Origin: a virus
IMG/VR virus record: IMGVR_UViG_3300042406_001738
Span: 1-20,399 of that record
DNA: 20,399 nt
Reading direction: 5' to 3' (one strand)
Below, one piece after another: positions 6,045 to 12,272 of the stretch. Made by a program: the position numbers and the translations under genes. Numbering within the stretch: the first letter of the stretch is position 1; each line of letters begins with the position of its first letter. Under the pieces are notes generated by a model, which saw only the letters and a program-made list of their open reading frames with translations, was not told the DNA's origin and ran no database searches.

Positions 6045-6136
6045 TTACAGGGTAACGGTTTCGGTTGTAGATCACCCTATCTACAATGTATCTACAATGA
6101 TAACAAGTAAATATACTTAGTACAAACGCTCAGAAA

Positions 6137-6211
6137 AGATTGACCCATATACTTGACTTTATTGGGAGAATGATCTAATATAGAAGAGTAAACAAAACAC
6201 AGAACAACGAC
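6137..6211 (+). promoter_or_regulatory. Family A promoter for the 6212 gene (left operator arm degenerate)
   Basis: TTGACT at 6153-6158, a 17-bp spacer and TAATAT at 6176-6181 make a near-consensus sigma-70 promoter. The right operator arm TGGGAGAAT (6163-6171) is intact; the left arm, ATTCTCCCA in the siblings, reads ATTGACCCA here. The conserved leader GTAAACAAAACACA follows. Confidence 0.8.
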
Positions 6212-7051
6212 ATGAACACTTTACAAACTAAATTAGCTCGATTGGAAGCTCAACTTAAAATTACAAAAGGCAATCGTGCCAAAGCTAAAATTGTTGTAGA
6301 AATTCTAAAAGTAGAATCAGCTATTGAGCAGTTAAAGCCCAAAAAAGAAATTACCCTAACATGGGAACAACAAAAGTCCCTAAATGCACTGACAGGGGGA
6401 CAATTTATTTTTAGTAAATTAACAGAAGAATCTAAAAAAACAATCTTTAAGATTGTTGGCGAATTAGAAGACTTAGAACGTGAAGAATATCGAGATAAGT
6501 GTACTGGGAAGGGACTCTGGAAAAGGCCTAGCGAGGCTTCTATAAAAAGATCAGAGAAAAGATCAAATAAATACAGACTTTTAAGAGAAAGAGTTAGTAA
6601 ATTAGAATTAATTCAAGAGAAACCAGCAGAAATCAAAGATATAACTGTTAAAATCCCTGTTAGTGTTTCTACTTTTAAAAAACACTGCAAAGTACCATCT
6701 TCTAAACTGACAGACAAGGAAATTATTGACGGATGGAAATATTCTTTAGCTGCCCAATCAATGCAAAGAGACTTTAAAACGCAAAAAGATATTCAATGGA
6801 GAGATCGCCATCTCCTTCTACAGGTAGTTTATTGGGTTGATCAATACCAGCAAGAAATGGATAAAAGAGGATTAACGGAAAAATACTGTCTATGGATCGA
6901 GAAAAAACAAGCATTTAAAGACGAATTTCATCGGAAACCAGAAAAGGCAATTAATGAATCTAAGCCTCAAATTAATATAACCGAAACTCAAGTAATTGAC
7001 CCCAAAACCAAGCAATTAGAATTAAATCTCTTTTGTGAGATGCTTGCGTAA
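6212..7051 (+). CDS. Hypothetical coiled-coil protein sharing its N-terminal module with the 2810 gene
   Basis: 279 residues, function not recognised. Residues 1-45 (MNTLQTKLARLEAQLKITKG onward) are a helical module nearly the same as in the protein at 2810-3271. A second helical part (about 60-135) is rich in Glu, Lys and Arg. From about 145 the sequence changes: VKIPVSVSTFKKHCKVPSSKLTDKEIIDGWKY, then WVDQYQQEMDKRGLTEKYCLWIEKKQAF. Expressed from a family A promoter. In the -1 frame, protein-like sequence continues from 7051 to 7170 (NKPQEVIDNTKFTKQTVSIF onward), so the present stop may result from a small indel. Confidence 0.75.
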   Translation: MNTLQTKLARLEAQLKITKGNRAKAKIVVEILKVESAIEQLKPKKEITLTWEQQKSLNALTGGQFIFSKLTEESKKTIFKIVGELEDLEREEYRDKCTGKGLWKRPSEASIKRSEKRSNKYRLLRERVSKLELIQEKPAEIKDITVKIPVSVSTFKKHCKVPSSKLTDKEIIDGWKYSLAAQSMQRDFKTQKDIQWRDRHLLLQVVYWVDQYQQEMDKRGLTEKYCLWIEKKQAFKDEFHRKPEKAINESKPQINITETQVIDPKTKQLELNLFCEMLA

Positions 7052-7170
7052 ATAAGCCTCAAGAAGTAATCGATAACACAAAATTTACCAAACAGACCGT
7101 ATCTATTTTTAATAGAGAAGGTGAACCAAAAAAGTCCAAAAGCTTGTTTATATTGTCTAAAATTCAGTGA
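7051..7170 (+). pseudogene. Possible detached C-terminus of the 6212 gene
   Basis: Starting at the A of the 7049-7051 stop codon, the -1 frame reads NKPQEVIDNTKFTKQTVSIF then NREGEPKKSKSLFILSKIQ and stops at 7168-7170. It has no start codon or ribosome-binding site of its own and has protein-like composition continuing the charged C-terminus of the gene before it. No slippery heptamer is seen at the junction, so a mutation is likelier than programmed frameshifting. It could also be chance. Confidence 0.35.
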
Positions 7171-7225
7171 CCTAAGCAAGTCAGTAAACTGCTTAATTTA
7201 AGTACCTCACTTAGGAAAATAAATC

Positions 7226-7612
7226 ATGAACACAGAACAAACTGGATTTAAAAAGTTTAAAGCCAACAGACTTCGTATTTACGAAGATGGTTACTTCGGC
7301 CCTCACGGATGGTACTGGGGAAGTCACACAATTGCCAGCTTTATAGCAAAAGCTATTCAGACAAAACACGGTCATAATATGACTGACGTTCTAAATTATA
7401 CAACCATCTATGTCTCAGAGCTAGTTAAGGTTCCTGCGGGGGGTTTAGCTCGCGGATGTCATGACACACTCTACAGCGTGACGGCTTTAGTTGATTTGTC
7501 CCTAGAGTTGCCGACGGAAAAAGAGATATACGCCGCTTATAAACATAATAACGCCCATTTCAGCGGCGTAGAGGCTATAAAAGGCGGTTATCACTTTTAT
7601 AGCATTTGGTAA
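7226..7612 (+). CDS. Hypothetical protein
   Basis: 128 residues, not recognised. The sequence begins GFKKFKANRLRIYEDGYFGPHGWYWGSHTIASF and is rich in aromatic, His and Gly residues, with a central helical segment (FIAKAIQTKHGHNMTDVLNY) and a C-terminus ending GGYHFYSIW. It looks like a compact soluble alpha/beta protein without signal peptide or membrane segments. It has no family A promoter; a CCTAAG/CTTAGG inverted repeat lies in its leader at about 7171-7215. A clear terminator follows, so it is transcribed as a single gene. Confidence 0.65.
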   Translation: MNTEQTGFKKFKANRLRIYEDGYFGPHGWYWGSHTIASFIAKAIQTKHGHNMTDVLNYTTIYVSELVKVPAGGLARGCHDTLYSVTALVDLSLELPTEKEIYAAYKHNNAHFSGVEAIKGGYHFYSIW

Positions 7613-7626
7613 TAAGCAACTAAGTC

Positions 7627-7652
7627 AAAACGGGGATAATTCCCCGTTTTAT
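7627..7652 (+). terminator. Rho-independent terminator
   Basis: AAAACGGGGA (7627-7636) pairs perfectly with TCCCCGTTTT (7641-7650) around TAAT, 14 bases after the stop at 7612. The A/T ends make it usable in both directions. Confidence 0.9.
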
Positions 7653-7674
7653 ATTAACACTAATAGGTACTACG

Positions 7675-8019
7675 ATGATTCTAATTTTGTCCCTTAAATC
7701 AGAAGATTTTAAAATTTTAAAATCTTCTCTCCAAAAGTATACTCTTGTTGAGTTACAAGATTACTCTTTGTCGGGCATAGCCCTAACAAGAGTAGCTTTA
7801 ATCTGTGATAAACAGCCTGAAATAAAAGGGATTAATTTCTCTGTAGAGATAATTATCCCTGAAGCCAAATACTGCGTTGCTTGCCTAGTTTTGGGTAAAT
7901 TTACGGCACTTAATACCAGAAACAATTCTGGGTATTGTTTAGAACATCGAGAACTTGATCCTAAACGAAAACAGGATCAACACCAACGCTACAAAAAAAG
8001 ACGTAGTACATCTGCTTAG
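7675..8019 (+). CDS. Small protein with C-terminal zinc-binding motif
   Basis: 114 residues, not a recognised family. The N-terminal half is a beta/alpha segment (MILILSLKSEDFKILKSSLQ). Residues about 66-93 contain YCVAC and, 19 residues on, YCLEH, i.e. a CxxC...CxxH set that should bind zinc. The C-terminus is strongly basic (DPKRKQDQHQRYKKRRSTSA), fitting nucleic-acid binding. The last four codons and the stop lie inside a block GTAGTACATCTGCT that is conserved upstream of the family A promoters, so the downstream cassette boundary overlaps this gene's end. Confidence 0.65.
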   Translation: MILILSLKSEDFKILKSSLQKYTLVELQDYSLSGIALTRVALICDKQPEIKGINFSVEIIIPEAKYCVACLVLGKFTALNTRNNSGYCLEHRELDPKRKQDQHQRYKKRRSTSA

Positions 8020-8024
8020 AAATA

Positions 8025-8098
8025 ATTCTCCCAGCTACTTGACTTTATTGGGAGAATGATCCACAATAGAAAAAACAAAACACACACAGGAGTCAAAA
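8025..8098 (+). promoter_or_regulatory. Family A promoter-operator for the 8099 gene
   Basis: Operator arms ATTCTCCCA (8025-8033) and TGGGAGAAT (8049-8057) flank TTGACT (8039-8044); 17 bases later the -10 box reads CACAAT (8062-8067), weaker than in the siblings. CAGGAG ten bases before the ATG is a good ribosome-binding site. Confidence 0.8.
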
Positions 8099-8419
8099 AT
8101 GATCGTAAAAACTTTAAAAGTAATTGCAGAAGAGTTTGTCTGTGAGATCAATTCAGAAGAAACAAAAAAAACCTACGGTTTTTTAGCTTACGAATATCCG
8201 AACGGTGTTTGCACTGTTTCTTACGAACACACTAACGACGCTTTTTTCTTAAATCGGGACGCTATTGAAGCTTGCGGATTGGATCAAGTTTTAGAAGTTC
8301 AGGAAATAGGAGAAATTTGGGAAAGAGATTTAGATTCTTTTCGAGAAACACTCGAAGCCTCGATAAAAGAATTTGGGTCAGACCTTGCTACAGAAAAAGC
8401 TTTAGAGCTTCTTAATTAA
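8099..8419 (+). CDS. Hypothetical acidic protein
   Basis: 106 residues, not recognised, acidic. The N-terminal half is predicted beta-rich (MIVKTLKVIAEEFVCEINSE, then YGFLAYEYPNGVCTVSYEH), the C-terminal half helical (LDSFRETLEASIKEFGSDLA). No membrane segment or signal peptide. Monocistronic unit: family A promoter with ribosome-binding site AGGAG before the start, and a run of TATCAGT repeats right after the stop. Confidence 0.65.
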   Translation: MIVKTLKVIAEEFVCEINSEETKKTYGFLAYEYPNGVCTVSYEHTNDAFFLNRDAIEACGLDQVLEVQEIGEIWERDLDSFRETLEASIKEFGSDLATEKALELLN

Positions 8420-8426
8420 TTGTTAA

Positions 8427-8445
8427 TTATCAGTTATCAGTTATC
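8427..8445. repeat. TATCAGT-type short tandem repeat
   Basis: TTATCAGTTATCAGTTATC begins 8 bases after the stop at 8419 and is followed directly by the GTAGTACAAACGCTCA block that heads the next family A promoter. Confidence 0.75.
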
Positions 8446-8469
8446 AAGTAGTACAAACGCTCAGAAATC

Positions 8470-8547
8470 ATTCTCCCAGATAGTTGACATTACTGGGAGA
8501 ATATTGTAAGATAAGTATAGACAAACAAAACACACGAGGACAAAGTT
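8470..8547 (+). promoter_or_regulatory. Family A promoter-operator for the 8548 gene
   Basis: Arms ATTCTCCCA (8470-8478) and TGGGAGAAT (8494-8502) flank TTGACA (8484-8489); after a 17-bp spacer the -10 is TAAGAT (8507-8512). This -35/-10 pair is shared only with the promoter of the 10342 gene and differs from TTGACT/TAATAT of the others, so there are two subtypes. CGAGGA serves as ribosome-binding site. Confidence 0.88.
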
Positions 8548-9540
8548 ATGACTTCTATTAATGACGATTGGTTACTTTACGAGTACGAAAGAACGGTACT
8601 TATAAAACGTATCGGAGACAATCTTAATCAAATTAACCAAAGATACTTTGAAGGAAACCACGGAATACTAAGCGTCGCCGATAACGGCGATTATGTTACA
8701 GTCAAAAGACAGGGTTTATCTGTTGCGGACTATGACACTCAAAAGCTTTTTGACGCACTAGAAAATTTTAGTCAAGATGATCGAGAGTTTCTTTTTCCTT
8801 ATGACCTTTGGGACTATTTAGATCATTGCAAATACACCCTTCCAGAAAATCAGGAAACTGAAAATAAGTTAAAAACCAATAATGAGTTATCTTTCTCTGA
8901 AAAAAGGCAGGTCGCGCTCGTTGATTGGTTGCTAGGTGAACCTGTAATTACCAAGACCTCTATTTCAAATGAGGAACTATGGGAAAAATCCCAGCAATTA
9001 ACTAATTTGGTTCAAGACTTAAAATGCGAAAATCTTGAATTGACTCAATCAATTCAAGAGATGCACGATTTCAGGCAGCGTGAGCTTAAAGAAGGTTCTG
9101 AGATTATTAACCACTTGACGGCTCGTATTTATCAACTGGAACAGGAAAATAAGCAATTAAAAAGCAGTCAATTAGAAGACAAACCAGAACCTAAATCAAA
9201 TAAAAAACCGACGGCTAAAAAATCTAAGTTTAAACTACCAGAAACCTTTGCTGACTATCAACAAGAGTGCGACGACTTAATTGATGCCTTATCCTGTTTT
9301 TACAATATCAAAAAAGGTAAATGGAACGGGAATATTCTCCAATTTATTCTTACTCCCAACGATACCGAAAAAGCAAGGCATTGGCTCTGTCCTATACCTG
9401 ACAAGTGGAAAGCAGGCTTATATTTACGGTCTGGTCAGTGGTCAGTCGATAAAGTCAATTTGTCTGACCCTGATGAATGGTCAGACTGGTACATGGACAT
9501 CTATGACTTTGCTGACACTAACGACATAGAGATTAGTTAG
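8548..9540 (+). CDS. Hypothetical coiled-coil protein, full-length paralogue of the 9660 gene
   Basis: 330 residues, not recognised. Three parts: an N-terminal globular part (1-100) with IKRIGDNLNQINQRYFEGNH and DYDTQKLFDALENFSQ; a linker with the conserved block LSFSEKRQVALVDWLL (about 115-130) and a coiled coil (about 145-210); a lysine-rich hinge and a C-terminal part (about 225-330) rich in Trp and Asp (GKWNGNILQFIL, WSDWYMDIYDF). The first 210 residues are shared with the next gene, which lacks the last part. Expressed from a family A promoter. Confidence 0.7.
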   Translation: MTSINDDWLLYEYERTVLIKRIGDNLNQINQRYFEGNHGILSVADNGDYVTVKRQGLSVADYDTQKLFDALENFSQDDREFLFPYDLWDYLDHCKYTLPENQETENKLKTNNELSFSEKRQVALVDWLLGEPVITKTSISNEELWEKSQQLTNLVQDLKCENLELTQSIQEMHDFRQRELKEGSEIINHLTARIYQLEQENKQLKSSQLEDKPEPKSNKKPTAKKSKFKLPETFADYQQECDDLIDALSCFYNIKKGKWNGNILQFILTPNDTEKARHWLCPIPDKWKAGLYLRSGQWSVDKVNLSDPDEWSDWYMDIYDFADTNDIEIS

Positions 9541-9582
9541 TTTCTAGTTATTAGTTATCAGTAGTACAAACGTTCAAAAATA

Positions 9583-9659
9583 GTTTTCCCACCCACTTGA
9601 CTTTATTGGGAGAATGATCTAATATAGAAGAGTAAACAAAACACACGGGGTAACAAGCT
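9583..9659 (+). promoter_or_regulatory. Family A promoter-operator for the 9660 gene
   Basis: Left arm GTTTTCCCA (9583-9591, two changes from consensus), TTGACT (9597-9602), right arm TGGGAGAAT (9607-9615), 17-bp spacer, TAATAT (9620-9625) and the leader GTAAACAAAACACA. A TATCAGT-type repeat and GTAGTACAAACG lie just upstream. Confidence 0.85.
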
Positions 9660-10244
9660 ATGACTTCTATCGAATTCTACGAGAGAGATACAGTTATTAA
9701 TCGGATCGAAGACAATTTTAATCAGATTAGTGAAAAATATTTTGAGGGAAGCTACGGAATAGCAAGCATCACCGATAACGGTGATTATCTTACAGTCAGA
9801 GGACATAGTTTATTTGTTGGGGACTATGATACTCAAAAGCTTTTTGATGTTTTAGAGAATTATAGTCAAAAAGAGTACGATTCCTGTTACGAGATTTGGG
9901 ATTGTCTTGATAATTGCAAATACACCCTTCCAGATCAGGAAACTGACAATGAGTTAAAGACCGATGAGTTATCTTTTTCTGAAAAACGACAAGTTGCGCT
10001 TGTTGATTGGTTGTTAAGTCAACCTGACTTAGAATACCAAGAGTTCGATAAAGCTGAAAACTTAGAACGAGAAAATTTTAAATTGACTCAATCTATTAAA
10101 GAAGGATATGAGATTATTAACCACTTGACGATTTGTATTACTCAATTACATACTCGTATTTATCAACTGGAACAGGAAAATAAGCGACTAAAAAGCAGTC
10201 AATTAGAAGCCAAACCAGAACCTATAGTTATCAGTTATCAGTAG
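9660..10244 (+). CDS. Truncated paralogue of the 8548 protein
   Basis: 194 residues with the same order of blocks as the gene before it: RIEDNFNQISEKYFEGSYGI, DYDTQKLFDVLENYSQ, LSFSEKRQVALVDWLL, the coiled coil and YQLEQENKRLKSSQLE with KPEP. Identity stops right there: where the paralogue continues with a lysine-rich hinge and a C-terminal domain of about 110 residues, this gene runs into a TATCAGT repeat and ends IVISYQ on the TAG of the conserved GTAGTAC block. A deletion or recombination at the repeat has therefore removed the C-terminal domain. The shortened protein could still pair with its paralogue through the coiled coil. Confidence 0.7.
   Translation: MTSIEFYERDTVINRIEDNFNQISEKYFEGSYGIASITDNGDYLTVRGHSLFVGDYDTQKLFDVLENYSQKEYDSCYEIWDCLDNCKYTLPDQETDNELKTDELSFSEKRQVALVDWLLSQPDLEYQEFDKAENLERENFKLTQSIKEGYEIINHLTICITQLHTRIYQLEQENKRLKSSQLEAKPEPIVISYQ
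10226..10243. repeat. TATCAGT-type short tandem repeat within the end of the 9660 gene
   Basis: AGTTATCAGTTATCAGTA supplies the last codons and the stop of the truncated paralogue, and leads directly into the next family A promoter block. Confidence 0.75.
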
Positions 10245-10262
10245 TACACTTGTTCAAAAAAG

Positions 10263-10341
10263 ATTCTCCCAGATAGTTGACATTTCTGGGAGAATATTGT
10301 AAGATAAATCTAGACAAACAAAACACAGAGGAAACAAGATT
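10263..10341 (+). promoter_or_regulatory. Family A promoter-operator for the 10342 gene
   Basis: ATTCTCCCA (10263-10271), TTGACA (10277-10282), TGGGAGAAT (10287-10295), 17-bp spacer, TAAGAT (10300-10305), then ACAAACAAAACACA and an AGAGGA ribosome-binding site. Confidence 0.88.
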
Positions 10342-10578
10342 ATGGATGAAGCAAAATATCAAGAGTTATTTTCTGAGGAAAAACTTTTAAGTTTTTCTTC
10401 GCTAAAAAAGATAATTGCTGGATACTATCTAGTGATAGTTGTCGAGAAAGACGGTCATTACTACTACTATCATATTGAGTGGATGAGGCAGTGTAACGTT
10501 ATTGAGTGGACAAATAACGGTGTTATTTGTCCACTCAGGTTATTAATCCCACCTATCTTTAATTTGGTGAAACAGTAA
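10342..10578 (+). CDS. Small hypothetical protein with palindrome-bearing 3' end
   Basis: 78 residues, not recognised. An acidic helical start (MDEAKYQELFSEEKLLSFSS) leads to a hydrophobic stretch (IIAGYYLVIVVEK) and DGHYYYYHIEWMRQC. The last third is encoded across a perfect 33-bp palindrome (10504-10536) and reads EWTNNGVICPLRLLIPPIF; this part may be the result of a fold-back duplication that changed the original C-terminus. Monocistronic with a family A promoter; TATCAGT repeats follow. Confidence 0.55.
   Translation: MDEAKYQELFSEEKLLSFSSLKKIIAGYYLVIVVEKDGHYYYYHIEWMRQCNVIEWTNNGVICPLRLLIPPIFNLVKQ
10504..10536. repeat. Perfect 15-bp inverted repeat inside a coding region
   Basis: GAGTGGACAAATAAC (10504-10518) and GTTATTTGTCCACTC (10522-10536) around GGT. 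Such a long perfect palindrome inside a gene is unusual and is not followed by a T tract. Confidence 0.9.
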
Positions 10579-10579
10579 T

Positions 10580-10633
10580 CAGTTATCAGTTATCAGTTGT
10601 CAATTATCATCATCAACTATTTGGGATTAACAA
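10580..10633. repeat. TATCAGT repeats plus 25-bp block shared with 13065-13089
   Basis: TCAGTTATCAGTTATCAGT follows the stop at 10578. Then ATCATCAACTATTTGGG with ATTAACAA (10609-10633) is exactly repeated at 13065-13089 just before the DGR-target-like gene. Confidence 0.8.
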
Positions 10634-10655
10634 GTAGTACATCTGCTCAAAAATA

Positions 10656-10735
10656 ATTCTCCCATATACTTGACTTTATTGGGAAAATGATCTAATATAG
10701 AAGAGTAAACAAAACACACAAAAGAGTTCACGATT
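10656..10735 (+). promoter_or_regulatory. Family A promoter-operator for the 10736 gene
   Basis: ATTCTCCCA (10656-10664), TTGACT (10670-10675), right arm TGGGAAAAT (10680-10688, one change), 17-bp spacer, TAATAT (10693-10698), then GTAAACAAAACACA. Confidence 0.88.
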
Positions 10736-11200
10736 ATGGCTACTGCTACCATCGACAAAATTGATTCTCAACTTGCTGACTTACAGTCTGAAATAGACTA
10801 CTTAAAATCTCAAATTGAGATTTTTCAAGCCAAGCTATCTGATCTAGAACACTTTAAAGCGCAAAAAGAAGCGCAAAAAGAAAGAGTTCAAAAGTTTGAA
10901 GATAAAACCTCAAAAGTATTGACAGAAGCAGAGTCCCTAAATGTAGAGATTCCTTCAAAAGAAGAATTTGAAAAAGTCTATCATATTCCTTGTTGTCAAG
11001 GCGGACTGACCGATCAAGAACGGAAAATCCTTTGGAAGCTCCCCTATCATTTGGAAGAGGCTATTGCTGAGGATCAATGTGTAACAAAATCTCGGTTATC
11101 TGGGATTAAAAGCAGTCTTTACAAAAAATTTGGGTTGCAAGGTACACCTTGTCAAAAAACCATAGCACTTAAAGCTATGTCTGTTATGTATCTTAGCTAG
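10736..11200 (+). CDS. Hypothetical coiled-coil protein
   Basis: 154 residues, not recognised. Residues about 5-65 form a strong coiled coil (IDKIDSQLADLQSEIDYLKS onward) containing a short repeat (QKEAQKER). The C-terminal half is a compact helical part with GGLTDQERKILWKLPYHLEE and SRLSGIKSSLYKKFGL, including three cysteines. The N-terminal design, a coiled coil of subunit-oligomerising type with a separate globular end, recalls the other coiled-coil genes of this array, but sequence similarity is not evident. Start ATG at 10736, family A promoter upstream; a long imperfect hairpin after the stop overlaps the next promoter. Confidence 0.65.
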   Translation: MATATIDKIDSQLADLQSEIDYLKSQIEIFQAKLSDLEHFKAQKEAQKERVQKFEDKTSKVLTEAESLNVEIPSKEEFEKVYHIPCCQGGLTDQERKILWKLPYHLEEAIAEDQCVTKSRLSGIKSSLYKKFGLQGTPCQKTIALKAMSVMYLS

Positions 11201-11207
11201 TCTCATC

Positions 11208-11235
11208 GGGGTTAAAAAAATATTTTTCAAACCCC
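11208..11235 (+). terminator. Terminator-like hairpin overlapping the next promoter
   Basis: GGGGTT (11208-11213) pairs with AACCCC (11230-11235), with an A-run and a T-run able to pair inside. The 3' arm directly abuts the TTGACA -35 box. A similar structure (TTTGAAAAATATTTTTCAAA, 11929-11948) precedes the second family B promoter. Confidence 0.5.
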
Positions 11236-11296
11236 TTGACACAAAAACATATACCTGTTATATTGGGTATATATCAAAACACCAAAGGAGTTCACG
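11236..11296 (+). promoter_or_regulatory. Family B promoter-operator for the 11297 gene
   Basis: TTGACA (11236-11241), 17-bp spacer, TATATT (11259-11264). The inverted repeat ATATACC (11249-11255) / GGTATAT (11266-11272) surrounds the -10 box. The leader CAAAACACCAAAGGAGTT supplies the ribosome-binding site AGGAG. Confidence 0.88.
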
Positions 11297-11932
11297 ATGA
11301 AATTTAACAGACAAGCACCCGGTCACTACGTTGCAACAGCAGAAAAAGTTAAAATTCAGAAAGGCATTGGTGTCGATAAAGATAAATGGTTTTGCCATTT
11401 TCCTGATGGTAAAGTATCTTACCGCCGTAGCTATGAAGCGGCTAAGGCTTGGTCAGAAAAATATATAGAAAAACTACAGACATACAATGTCAATCAAGTT
11501 AAGACTGTCAAAGAACAGTCTTTACAGCGCAAGTTATCTCGCCACCTAAGTTACGTGGTTGGTTCGGAATCGTTAGGCTGTGTCAATACTGGACGCGCCG
11601 CTTGTATAGCACATTTATCTGTTAACGGAAAATCCTTTTATGTAGTCGGTTTTGAAGGTGCTGTTACTGATACCCTATTTGAGAAAGTTGTTTTTAAAAT
11701 TAAAAAAGATTTACAATCTGGTTTATTCCAAGATTGCTATCAGACTGAAGTATGGGGTAGCGTTTCGGTCTTTAAAAGTTTCAAAGAAGCCGAAAAAGCT
11801 TATCGCAAAATGGATGACAAAACAAGAAAACAGAACGAGGAAGATCGTCAAGCAATAGTAGAAGCAAAAGCAAAAGCAAAAAAAGGAGACATGGAGTCAG
11901 TATTTGCATTGTCGGACTACGGGGTTATTTGA
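11297..11932 (+). CDS. Hypothetical protein
   Basis: 211 residues, not recognised. It starts with MKFNRQAPGHYVATAEKVKI, followed by DKWFCHFPDGKVSYRRSYEAAKAWSEKYI, which looks like a small beta-sheet plus helix of the kind found in DNA-binding AP2/integrase-arm folds, although this cannot be assured. The middle (GCVNTGRAACIAHLSVNGKSFYVVGFEGA) is beta-rich. The C-terminus is a charged helix with a repeated EAKAKAKK. Strong ribosome-binding site AAGGAG and a family B promoter precede it. Confidence 0.65.
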   Translation: MKFNRQAPGHYVATAEKVKIQKGIGVDKDKWFCHFPDGKVSYRRSYEAAKAWSEKYIEKLQTYNVNQVKTVKEQSLQRKLSRHLSYVVGSESLGCVNTGRAACIAHLSVNGKSFYVVGFEGAVTDTLFEKVVFKIKKDLQSGLFQDCYQTEVWGSVSVFKSFKEAEKAYRKMDDKTRKQNEEDRQAIVEAKAKAKKGDMESVFALSDYGVI

Positions 11933-11951
11933 AAAATATTTTTCAAACCAC

Positions 11952-12014
11952 TTGACACGAAAACATATCCCTGTCATTATAGGTATGTACCAAAACACCA
12001 AAGGAGTTAAACAG
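11952..12014 (+). promoter_or_regulatory. Family B promoter-operator for the 12015 gene
   Basis: TTGACA (11952-11957), 17-bp spacer, CATTAT (11975-11980). The operator arms are imperfect (ACATATCC / AGGTATGT). The same CCAAAACACCAAAGGAGTT leader follows. The -10 box is weaker than in its two siblings. Confidence 0.8.
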
Positions 12015-12272
12015 ATGGCAACGCTAAAACTAATCAAAAACGCTCAACCAATGGGAGTTTATCAACCTACGCTCATTGATGAAATGAAAAAGAATGCTGA
12101 TATTCTTGTCCATTATGCAAATGGAGGAAGTTTTACGATCGAGGTTAAAAACCCTAGTATTAAGGTCAAAGGCCGTGGCGTAAAATGTTGTTACGAAAAT
12201 GGAAATTTTGAAGTCACAGAAAACAAGTTAAAACAGTTAGAAAAACAACATAAGGTAATCTGTGATTTTTAA
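12015..12272 (+). CDS. Small hypothetical protein
   Basis: 85 residues from the ATG at 12015, chosen because it follows the family B leader and AAGGAG; the frame is open further upstream but that part covers the promoter. Not recognised. The sequence MATLKLIKNAQPMGVYQPTL is followed by a helix and a beta-rich part (NGGSFTIEVKNPSIKVKGRG). Lysine-rich C-terminus. The stop overlaps the next gene by 11 nt, so the two are co-expressed. Confidence 0.65.
   Translation: MATLKLIKNAQPMGVYQPTLIDEMKKNADILVHYANGGSFTIEVKNPSIKVKGRGVKCCYENGNFEVTENKLKQLEKQHKVICDF

Larger units (their letters stand above)
5660..6110. other. Gene-free region with iteron-like boxes and long inverted repeats (candidate origin or operator array)
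   Basis: No convincing gene is seen from 5553 to 6211. The box TTGTAGAT or its complement ATCTACAA occurs seven times: 5680 (+), 5887 (+), 5900 (-), 6025 (-), 6065 (+), 6079 (-) and 6090 (-). Two of them form the perfect 32-bp palindrome at 5881-5912. A second inverted repeat, AGGTTCTAGACTTTGT at 5722-5737, returns complemented at 6029-6044. GCAAGGCT near 5873 pairs with AGCCTTGC near 5925 around the palindrome. Between them are pyrimidine-rich tracts and TTATTGTCCAGT twice (about 5785 and 5970). Such a layout suits an origin or a regulatory array bound by one protein. Confidence 0.45.
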
